Below, one piece after another: positions 55,521-64,000 of a DNA stretch of 64,000 nt. Source of the DNA: Labia minor (Eukaryota; Arthropoda; Insecta; Dermaptera; Spongiphoridae); NCBI GenBank assembly GCA_963082975.1, contig OY720344.1:85870107-85934106 (forward strand). The letters are read 5' to 3'. A program made the position numbers and the translations under genes. The notes under the pieces were generated by a model. The model saw only the letters and a list, made by a program, of their open reading frames with translations, did no database searches and was not told the origin of the DNA. Positions within the stretch are counted from its first letter, which is position 1. The number at the start of each line of letters is the position of its first letter.

Positions 55521-56330
55521 CAACAAAAAATTAATTATAACAAAGATACAAGTTTATTTGGTTGTTGATAAATGTTTGAGTAAACAAGTATAAACTAATA
55601 ATACAATATAAATACAGTATAAATAAATGAAAAACTACTTCTCTCTCTCTCTCTCTCTCTCTTTAATATCAGGTGAGCAATATATTCGAAGTAAAATTAT
55701 AGACAATACACTTCCACCTAAAAAAATAAAATTATCAAAATAACAAAAACAAAAGACAATTTTAATATATAAAATGATTTCTTGATTAGTTATTCAAAGT
55801 GATGAAGTATTATTTCTCTTTATTTTCCTATTAAAAATGTATTATTATTAAATATTTATTTATGTCATGTTTTAATTACTAAAAATTCACATTAAGGCAG
55901 TAATTTGGAATCTTTACTTGTGAATAAATATAAAAATGTTAATGTGTATATTCAATTATAATTGCACTGTTTAATTAGTAAATATCAATTTATTTTAACA
56001 TTTCAGCGAAAGAAAGAAAAGAAGAAATTTTTTAACTCACTTTCATATTTCCTACTAGGTTATTATATTAATTAGTATATTTTATAAATTTGATAGAATA
56101 GTAAAGATAAATTAATAATTAGTAATTAATTAATTAGTAAATCACTGTTGGAAAACTCCTACCATCCTTTAAACAAATTTTTGTTTCTATTCATAACTAA
56201 TTCATTTTGAATTATGATTGAATGGTAAAAGCGTTAGCAATGCAGTCAAATAATCAAATTTATCAAATTTATAGATACATATATATATATATATATATAT
56301 TTTGCTTTATTTTTCAACATTCAAGAAAGC
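55521..56330. other. AT-rich DNA with a CT microsatellite
   Basis: A (CT)n run occupies about 55640-55662. A (TA)n run lies at 56278-56300. There is no gene evidence. Confidence 0.5.
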
Positions 56331-56334
56331 TGAG

Positions 56335-57005
56335 ACTTGTACCATGTCAGAGGAACATTGTCCGCCCTGTTCACAATTGGTCTTCCAAACGGACGTTTTC
56401 CAATCGAACTCCCCACCAATATATTTTTCCTCTCCCATTCTAGCCATGTGCCCTGCCGAACCCAGCCTTCTCTATTTTATGACCTATATCTAGAGATGCA
56501 TAGAGGTCATACACTTCCTCGTTATGCAGTCTTCGCCATTTCCCAGTGACCTCATCTTTCTTTGGCCTATAAATGCTGCGAAGAATCCTATTCTCAAATA
56601 ATCTAAATCTACTCTCATCTCCTAAGATCATAGACCATGCCTCACACCCATATAATACAACCGGCAAAATAATTGTTTTATATATTTTAATTTTTATCCC
56701 CTTTGATAATAATTTGACACGATAAGCCCCTTTACTGCATGGTAACAGGCGTTTCCTGATTGCAACCTCGCTTTAAACTCTTCTCGAATATTATTATCCT
56801 TCGTGATTACAGAACCTACGTATTTAAATTTTTCTATATTTTCGAATTCTACATTTTGTAAGTTAAGATTTTGTGTGTGCTAATACTATACTGTTACTAA
56901 ATACTTTGTCTTAACACTATTAATTTCTAGTCCTACCTCTTTTCCTGCTTCGATTAATTTTTCTACGCTATCTTTGATTGCAATTGCCGAATAGTGTGGT
57001 TGATG
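56335..57005 (-). pseudogene. LINE fragment: RT end and C-terminal tail
   Basis: On the minus strand, pieces read NREEFKARLQSGNACYHAVK-like text, GLSCQIIIKGDKN, KTIILPVVLYGCEAWSMILG, DESRFRLFENRILRSIYRPK, KDEVTGKWRRLHNEEVYDLY and ASLDIGHKIEKAGFGRAHG. That is the end of the reverse transcriptase domain (LYGCEAW is the usual motif) followed by the tail found in three other fragments here. Frameshifts break it. This is the longest LINE remnant of the family in the window. Confidence 0.75.
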
Positions 57006-58654
57006 TTTCATGATTTAATTTTTGTGGAGAAGAGAAATCACCTCTTCGCCCAACCTCCAATTGGAGGAACAGCTGTAATGGAGAAAAATTAAGATTTACA
57101 TTTAATTATAATAAATGAGAATATATATTAAAAATAAGGTCAATTAACCAATCAATCAATCAATTAATTCATCATTGAACTAACCGTACAGATAAGATAT
57201 CGCTAAATAAATACAGAATATAATTCAATATTTCATGTAACAAATTATAGTGAAAATATATATATATATATATACATATATATTCCGTGAAAGTTATTAT
57301 TATTATTATTATCAGATTTATCAGGGATAATAATTAAAATATACTAGTATATTATTTATTTATTTTATTATTGAATAAAGTAGAAGTAAGAAATTCAAGT
57401 ATTAGGGAGTTTTTGAGATGAAATATTTATATTTCTAATATAAAAGAAAAATCATATTTTAATTTTTTCTTAATTAAAGTAATTACAAACGTGTAAAGAG
57501 GTTGTCAGGGGTGATTATAAGTTAAGAATAGTAGAATGAAGGATATTCATTATTATAAAATGCTCAGCAAATTTATTATTATTACTACTAATATTTACTA
57601 TTGCTATTCCCATGCAATTCTGTTTTATTCTTAAAACATTATTCTCAGCTCACACACACACACATAACTAGCTACATACTATAAAGTAAAAGGAAAGAAA
57701 ACATTCATTTTTATATGTACTTTTAGTTTTTCTATTTACAATATAAAAAATGTATTATTTTTTGTTATTTAATTTAAGTCAAACAATATTTTTCGTATAC
57801 ATAATGATCATTTTTTAGTAATCTGCCTTAAGCGGAGTTTTCTTTAATTTTTGCATTGATGTTATTCTGGTTGTGGATATTGAAAAATTAAAAAACGATC
57901 TCTTTTGTCGATAAGTTCATGTTTAATATTGACATTTGTTGGTTGCGCTAATCTTTGGGCTGTTGTATGTGTATATATATAAATATATAATTTAAATAAT
58001 AATTTAAATATTTAAATGAAAATCAAATAATTTAATATTTAATTAAATGTTTTATTTTAATAATTATAGTTATATATTATTTGTTTTATAATAAAAAAAA
58101 ACTTATATAATATAATAATATAATAGTTATATTAATACATAATATTGAAAAATAAAAATTATCGATAAATATATTAATAGGAACTAATTTATCAACAAAC
58201 TCAAACACCAGGAAGAAATTGGATTAAAAGATTAAATATATAATACGAAATCTAGTATTCAATTAACAAATCAAAACAAATTCCAATTTATAGAATAATT
58301 TTTATTTTTTGAAAGACCCACGTCGAAATCTAGTGTCAAGTGGCCGAATTATGGGGTTAGGTGATGAGTGATTATGGCTTTTATATATAATAATTATAAT
58401 TACTATATACATCTATATTAATCAATTTATCTAATATATATATATATATATATATTTATTTATTTATTTTAGATAGAATTAAACTTTATTTGACTATTTT
58501 TATTATTTATTTTGTATTTATTTATTATTACGTTGTTTATTTATTCTAGTTATGGCTAGTGGGGACGTCTTCTGAAGTGTATTCTGTATTATATTGTTTA
58601 TTTGTTCATTTACTAATTATTAATGAAGAAAATATGAGTAAAAATTGTTTATCT
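57006..58654. other. AT-rich DNA, small repeat pieces
   Basis: TCAGATTTATCAGGGATAAT at 57314 repeats the flank of the Penelope-like repeat at 19339. (TAT)n, (TA)n and (CA)n runs are present (57297, 57250, 57652). A small dyad pairs TTTATTTATTT motifs near 58455. No gene is seen. Confidence 0.45.
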
Positions 58655-58900
58655 ATCTAAGTGACCTGGCCGAGGGGAGAGAGCCCTCAAATACTTGTAT
58701 CTATCGGTCTGGATGCTTATCTGGCTGTGCCCAGTTGTAGGGTTTGATGATGTAAAGACAGTTGATGATTCAGGATTGATGGATGATAAATTGGGTTGTT
58801 TTGGAAATTAGATCTTGGTCACACAAACTGACATCTAACATCCCAAAATTCGCTTCGCAAACCCTTCAAAAAGAAATCAAAATGGACGCCAAATCATCAT
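58655..58900 (+). mobile_element. Penelope-like repeat, second copy
   Basis: The text CTTGGTCACACAAACTGAC, ATCCCAAAAT, CAAAAATGGACGCCA matches the minus-strand reading of 19335-19500 (TTGGTCACACAGACTAAGAC, ATCCCAAAAATA, GAAAATGGCGCC). The GAAACGTC part of the hammerhead-like core is absent here. The GC-richer left half (CCTGGCCGAGGGGAGAGAGC) is not seen at 19 kb. Confidence 0.45.
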
Positions 58901-58948
58901 GATTCAAATTTCATTAACAAACGTAAAACAATCAGGAATTCACACACT

Positions 58949-58986
<38 letters not shown>

Positions 58987-59719
58987 ATTTATTAATAAAG
59001 TTGTTTAATTAAATTTTACGTAGGAATATTTATTTCTTCCAAAATTGTTAATTTTTTTCTTTTTTTATCATTTAATTTCTTTTTTTGTCTTGTTTATGAT
59101 TGTCTTTTAATTTCCGCATGAAATATTAGAACGGATATCAATTCGGAGAGACAAGCTCATTTCCAGTTGTTGGGAAGTGGCAATGGGATAATTTTTCTTT
59201 TTTAACTTTACATTTTAAGCATTTTTTCATCTCTTATAGTTTTTATCAAAGACAATGATGATCTTTATTCATCGTATCATATTATATTAAATTTTTTTTA
59301 TTTATACGAAAGTAGAAAGAGAATTTATACCAAGTGTATTTCAACCATACACACACAGACAAAGCTGTACTGAATTTTAGAGATTTTTATTCAGAATATA
59401 ATAAAAAGCGGAAACTCATATTTTTTTATAACTATTCTAAAAAGGCAAATTAAAAATATTAAAATAGAAATTTAATTTGATACAATGTATAGAAAATAAA
59501 AGATTAATCCGTTTTCTATTTTGATATTTTAATATATTTAAGCTGAAAATTAATGATAATTTGGAGATATTTTGAGAATTAAATTTTGTCGAATTGGTTG
59601 ATATCTATAGATTTTGTTATATTAATCTTATTATTTTTTAATTAAAATTATTTTAAATTCATATTTAATAATATTCTCTCTTTTAGATTTTAACAGTTGA
59701 TTTTTATAATTATTATAAC
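58901..59719. other. AT-rich DNA, no gene seen
   Basis: A TA microsatellite occupies about 58955-58983. Nothing else is recognised. Confidence 0.5.
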
Positions 59720-60208
59720 TAGGGTTGCCATATTTTTTAACGGACCAACCGGGACAGTTCTGTCTATTTTACTTTAGGTTTAGGGATGTCGGTTTCGGGG
59801 GGGGGGGGGGGAGGGGGGTTATGAAAACAGTAATGTAAAAAACACTTAAAATATAGAATAGATAATAAGCATCCATACTTAGTGCAACAAAATTTGCATT
59901 TATTAAATCATTCTTTAATTCTTCCAGCGCCAAAGGTGCTATTACATTTAATATTATAGCCTCACATTTGGTTTTTCCCAATGAAAATTTTGGTTCAAAA
60001 AATTTGTATTACTGTGTTACTTGCCAAAACGTTACTAATCACACAAGAGCAGATTAATCATTCTCTGATCTAATAATTTTGCTCAATTATTTCCAAGAAA
60101 CTGTGTCCTGAATCTAAACCGGGACAATTCCAACAACCGGGCGGGACGCCGGGACAACCCAGTATATCCGGGACTGTCCCGGCGAAACCGGGACGTATGG
60201 CAAGTCTA
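59720..60208. mobile_element. Internally deleted hAT, 489 bp
   Basis: The ends TAGGGTTGCCATA and (complement) TAGACTTGCCATACGTCCCG are flanked by the perfect 8-bp duplication ATTATAAC (59712-59719 and 60209-60216). Subterminal CCGGGACA/TGTCCCGG repeats occur at both ends. A transposase fragment remains on the minus strand. A run of 15 Gs (59797-59811) follows the left end; it may be unstable or an assembly artefact. Confidence 0.85.
59866..60010 (-). pseudogene. hAT transposase fragment
   Basis: Reading leftwards it encodes FFEPKFSLGKTKCEAIILNV, IAPLALEELKNDL, NANFVALSMDA. This resembles the region leading to the first catalytic aspartate (the D of SMDA) in one hAT lineage (FGKTKCEAIV.NVLAP..). 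It differs from the ZBED5-like transposase at 28761. Everything downstream is deleted. Confidence 0.65.
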
Positions 60209-60216
60209 ATTATAAC

Positions 60217-60920
60217 GTTTTTCTTAACTTAACTTGGCGTCTTGTATGTTCGGTCTTTTGACAAATTGAAATCGATTTTTCATCGACTTTTTATTGAGAT
60301 AGACTTTTGAAAATTTTTATAGATATTTCAATGGATCCCTAGAAGGTATAGAAGAAATATAATTGAATTATAATTAATTAATTGTAATTAATTATCGATT
60401 AATCACTTTTACTAACTAACTCCTTTTGTATTGCTCCGATTAAATTTTTTCCAACGGATTTTGAAACATAAATATTGATTTCAGGATAGATTTTCATTTT
60501 GAACGTATTTAAAAATATTTCATAGCATTAAAATTAATGATGAATTCTTATTAATCAGTTGTATCACCAATGAGGAGGGGTTTCTTCCCCTCAGATGGTA
60601 TAGAGAAAATATATTTTTTTTATTATACATTGTATATGTCCCCGATAGAAAGGAAACAAAACAATAGAATAACCTTTTTTATGAAGACAATATATATATA
60701 TATATACATTTATAAAATCTCATATTAATAAAAATTATTTATTTATAAATATAATATAATAATTATTATTCAATAATAACATTTACTTAACATAAATGCA
60801 TAAAATCAATTTTGGAAGATTAATTAATTTTTTTGTTTTATTCAATTTGTAAATTTTCGTGTAACTTCATCTTTTCTATTTCTCTTGTTATATTAAATAA
60901 ATTTATCATATTAAAATTGC
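60217..60920. other. AT-rich DNA, no gene seen
   Basis: No supported features. Confidence 0.5.
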
Positions 60921-61114
60921 ACTAAAAAGAATAAAATAATTTTTCTATAAGCCTGACAGTTTATGGATGAATTGCTTCATATTCAACGAAAAACGTTGGG
61001 CGCATTTAGTTCTATGCAATTAACTGCCTTTATAGAACTATATTATTCATATATATACATACATACCACTCTAAAACACTTAATTAACAAGTAACACTAT
61101 TTCTTCTAATACTA

Positions 61115-62019
61115 CACTGAGATGCAAAAAAAGTGGAACGCTTAAAAAATTTGATTTTTTCAAATAATTTTCAGGAAAAACATACATAGTGTTTTATTTA
61201 AATTTTAATTCGTTGTTACAAATGTTTTTAAACATTTTTAGAGTGAAAAGAATGTATTACTTTAATTTAAACTCTCTAAAATTAAATTTATTTAAATTAT
61301 CATACATTTACAGTTTTGAAATCAGATCCATTTATTGAATTGTATTAAATGATTATCATCTAATATTGAATATTTTAATGTTTATCAGTTCAATTAGAAT
61401 ATCTCATCTTTTAATTTAATTTTATATTACAATATTTTGCAAGCATAATGCCTGTAAAGACCTAGGAAGCAGCTCTAGTTGAAGCTCTAATAAATGACGG
61501 AAGATCTTATCTATATGTCACTTAATGACTTGAAGCATCGGTTGGAAGTATCCACAGAGCTGTAAAACGATATAGAGAACTAAATCTTATACCAGAAGAC
61601 CGGGATCTGGTCGAAACAGAGCTTCAACTGAGATAGATGACCGATTCATACGATTGGAAGTATTGAGGGATCGGCATTTCAGTTGAAATTCAACAGTGCC
61701 TTCTAGAAACTCGACAAGTCAACCTAAGTGTTTGAACTATCAGAAGACGTGTTTTGGAATTAGGGTTGATGTCAAGGAGACACCGAATCACCGTGCTCGA
61801 CGTCTTCTGTTTGTTCGAAACCATCTAAACTAGACGGAGTCACAATGGCCAAATGTCCTGTTTAAAGATGAATCGAGATTTTCTTTTAATTTTGAAAATT
61901 GTTTCACTCTAAAAATGTTTTAAAATATTTGTAACAATGAATTAAAAGTTTAAATTTTGAAAATTATTTGATAAAATCAAATTTTTCTAAGCGTTCCACT
62001 TTTTTTGCACCTCAGTGTA
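61115..62019 (+). mobile_element. Tc1-like transposon, 905 bp, internally deleted
   Basis: The ends CACTGAGATGCAAAAAAAGT and (complement) CACTGAGGTGCAAAAAAAGT are inverted and extend with gaps for about 140 bp (shared GGAACGCTTA, TTTGATTTT.TCAAATAATTT, CATTTTTAGAGTGAAA). TA flanks both sides. The transposase (61448-61890) is cut before the third catalytic residue. The element lies between the 91-bp inverted arms. Confidence 0.9.
61448..61893 (+). pseudogene. Tc1 transposase, N-terminal to mid part
   Basis: Frames read MPVKT (start), EAALVEALINDGRS, RSVGSIHRAVKRYRELNLIP (DNA-binding helix-turn-helix), DRFIRLEVLRDRHFS, EIQQCLLETRQVNLSV, TIRRRVLELGLMSR, PNHRARRLLFVRNHL and WPNVLFKDESRFSFNF, the last being the Tc1 block with the second catalytic aspartate. 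Stops occur after T5 and within the middle. The sequence then passes straight into the right TIR, so the third catalytic region is deleted. Confidence 0.8.
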
Positions 62020-62336
62020 TATAATCAACCATTTTGGATTTGATTGATAATATGTAAATTTAATAAAAAATCTTTTAAATTTTGATACATACTTTGATAT
62101 ACAGTGAAAAATAATAAAAGATTAATTTCTTAGCTCTTAAACTATCAATTTTATTGCATGATAAAAAATTGTGTCAGTTTATGTGTTTAATAAAATTTTT
62201 ATTATTACAAAAATTTGACTTGATTGTTCATATAAATAAATAAAACTAAATTCGCTCAACGTTTTTCGTTGAATATGAAGCAATTCATCGATAAACTTTG
62301 TCAGGCTTATAGAAAAATTATTTTATTCTTTTTAGT

Positions 62337-62591
62337 CCATTGGAAAAACTTTATTCTATAAAAAATTTTTATATTTATATTATTTTATAATTATGTCTTT
62401 TGTTTCACTACTAAAAGATCTGAACACTTTCCAAAGAATAGACAATTAATAATGATAATTAATTTAATAGGTCGATATTTTATACAAGTTTACTCTTTGA
62501 ATATACCAGTTCTTTTAATTATTCTTTATTTCATTTACTTAATTATAATAATTTATAATAATGATATTTATATATATATATATATATACGA

Positions 62592-62624
<33 letters not shown>

Positions 62625-63134
62625 AGAATGTAGCTCACTTTGAGGCACTTTTTTAAATCTTTTATCTAAATTTTTCTTATTGATGAATTATTCTGAAAAT
62701 TTTAATTAGTATACGTATAACCTTTGTCTAAATTATTTTTAAATACCTTTCCATCTCCTATCCATTATAGAAAAATGAAAAAAAAAAACACAACAATATT
62801 TAGTAGACTTGTATCTTGTCCCAAGGTGTAATACCTAGTTGCTTAGGACAGTTAAAATGAAATGTGAAAAATTAAATAAATGAATTACAATTTAGTCGGA
62901 ATTGTTTTTTTATGAAAATAAAATTATATTAAGTGATAAATTATTAGAAGTAAAGAGTATGATAAAAATATTTGAAATTAATATTTTCCAATTTGTTTAC
63001 AATGATGATTCTTTTGATATTTTTTATTTCTAATCCTTGCCATTGTTAAGGATGATAAGTTCCTAAAAGATGAAATAATAGTTATTAATAGGCACAGGGT
63101 TACGTAGATTAAATAAAAAAAAATTTAAAGACAA
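62337..63134. other. AT-rich DNA with TA microsatellites
   Basis: TA repeats occupy about 62565-62622. No gene or repeat boundary was recognised. Confidence 0.5.
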
Positions 63135-63185
63135 GTACCTGGAACACCGAGCTATCGCTTAAAAAATTTCAAATATTTTAAAGGA
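63135..63185 (-). mobile_element. HelL 3'-end fragment
   Basis: The minus-strand text AGCTCGGTGTTCCAGGTAC, ending at 63135 and followed by T, matches other HelL termini. The upstream part diverges within 30 bp. Confidence 0.5.
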
Positions 63186-63354
63186 ACACAAATCAAAAAA
63201 ATATCTTAAAAACTATGGAATTATACATCCCTTAAATGTCCTAATGCTGCTGAACTTAAGGCACTTTTCAGTGAAGATGCCTTGATCGTTAGCGAAAATC
63301 TTCAAAACGTTCTAATAACTATTATTAAATATTAACTTATAATTTATTGATCAC

Positions 63355-63430
63355 AAACCATCCTTAACAGACTCGGACACTCAATGTTAATTTTTGAAAC
63401 ACCGTTTAGCGCACAAGAAGAACTAAAGAA
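63355..63430 (+). repeat. Short dispersed repeat shared with the deleted hAT
   Basis: ACTCGGACACTCAATGTTAA followed by TTTTTGAAAC and GTTTAGCGCAC resembles 3951-3995 (GACTTGGACACTAAATGTTA, TTTTTTAAAC, GTTTTTAGCACC) inside the deleted hAT. It may be a fragment of that hAT family. Confidence 0.4.
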
Positions 63431-64000
63431 AATAAATTGACCTGTGGCCAGGTCCGAACCGACCGACGGTTTGAAGTAAATTAATTAGCAGCTACAGAAA
63501 CAATTTCAAATAATTTTAATATATCTATTAATATAATAAAAACAGATATGGATACATAAATAATAAATATAAACATTTTTAATTTTATTTTATTTATAAT
63601 ATATATGCAAGACCGGGCTGTGACGTCATGAATTGCTGGATGACGTCATATAATTTTAAATCAAGAAAAAACTAATAAATATGATTTTCCCGAGGATAAA
63701 ACCAATACAAAGTGCATGATTCGTGGTGATATATAAAAAATCTCCTCATGTGAAATTTGGTGTGAAAATAACCCTTCCCTTCCTATCGTCGATCGCTAAT
63801 ACTAACACTTCCGGTTTCCGGATTTGCACCAAAAGTTGATCAATTCATCCCACTGATGCTTTAAGTAAATATACCAAATTTCATCAAAATCCGTTCAGCC
63901 GTTCAGGCTGTACACATCTATACGGACGGACGGACGGACATCATGCTAAAAATACTTTTTTCTGTTAATAAAATGCATGATTCGTAGAGATATGTAAAAA
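63431..64000 (-). repeat. RepA element, copy cut by the window edge
   Basis: It begins AATAAATTGACCTGTGGCCA and continues past 64000 in the 5' half (ends within ATATGTAAAAA). It follows the subfamily of 7709 and 20366. The (GGAC)n core is short (63922-63938). Confidence 0.8.

Larger units (their letters stand above)
60921..62336. repeat. 91-bp inverted repeats around a nested Tc1
   Basis: The arm at 60921-61011 (ACTAAAAAGAATAAAATAAT ... TTCAACGAAAAACGTTGGGC) is the near-exact complement of 62244-62336 (AACTAAATTCGCTCAACG ... CTTTTTAGT). The central 1.2 kb includes the Tc1 element. Without it, the arms would be about 330 bp apart, as in a foldback or MITE-like element. No flanking duplication is visible. 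Confidence 0.8.

Noticed and set aside
56222-56549. Three overlapping plus-strand frames
   Set aside because: Antisense shadows of the minus-strand LINE fragment.
57840-57975. Possible TM7 exon downstream of the receptor
   Set aside because: Slightly GC-richer with GT/AG nearby, but no frame gives an NPxxY-type helix.

Overview
This is an AT-rich, repeat-dense eukaryotic window with very low gene density. I think it comes from a protostome invertebrate, most likely an arthropod. The evidence is spliced exons of a neuropeptide Y/F-type receptor with GT-AG introns, an 11.4-kb intron, hAT, Tc1, mariner, pogo, Helitron-like and LINE relics, a solo LTR, and a fragment of an uncharacterised protein family that I associate from memory with arthropods. 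I cannot name the species from sequence alone.

Host gene: two exons on the + strand, 42859-43087 (end of extracellular loop 1, TM3 with DRY, TM4) and 54450-54741 (extracellular loop 2, TM5, intracellular loop 3, start of TM6), encode the middle of a rhodopsin-like GPCR close to NPY/NPF receptors. The TM7 end must lie beyond the window. I did not find the TM1-TM2 exon. A small exon-like piece at 31638-31722 could be an upstream exon, but this is tentative.

Mobile DNA fills most of the rest. (1) A 3.1-kb hAT element at 27722-30854 has perfect 14-bp TIRs, an 8-bp target duplication and an intact 618-632-aa BED-finger transposase. (2) Deleted hAT derivatives sit at 3724-4959, 21076-21385 and 59720-60208, all with 8-bp duplications, plus a probable one at 37724-37901. 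(3) A dispersed element of about 630 bp, here called RepA, has about ten copies and contains an internal duplication of its own 5' end and a (GGAC)n core. (4) A Helitron-like family, here called HelL, has ends TC... and ...GGTAC, A|T target sites, variable GC-rich 3' hairpins, double 3' ends, head-to-tail junctions and a tRNA-like block. (5) Mariner, Tc1 and pogo-like relics are present. (6) LINE 3' coding fragments, an 844-bp solo LTR nested in a RepA copy, and a Penelope-like repeat with a degenerate hammerhead-like motif complete the set.

Layout: 0.6-5 kb HelL, a dispersed repeat (RepC) and a deleted hAT; 5-21 kb RepA copies, mariners, a foldback element and the Penelope-like repeat; 21-31 kb HelL clusters and the autonomous hAT; 31-42 kb the solo LTR, LINE and mariner fragments and AT-rich DNA; 42.8-54.8 kb the receptor exons around a repeat-filled intron; 55-64 kb LINE fragments, a hAT derivative, a Tc1 nested in a larger inverted repeat, and a last RepA copy running off the end. 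Nested insertions at 12.3-13.4, 27.7-30.9, 32.0-33.2 and 60.9-62.3 kb give relative ages. Stretches not listed as features are AT-rich DNA in which I saw nothing I could support.
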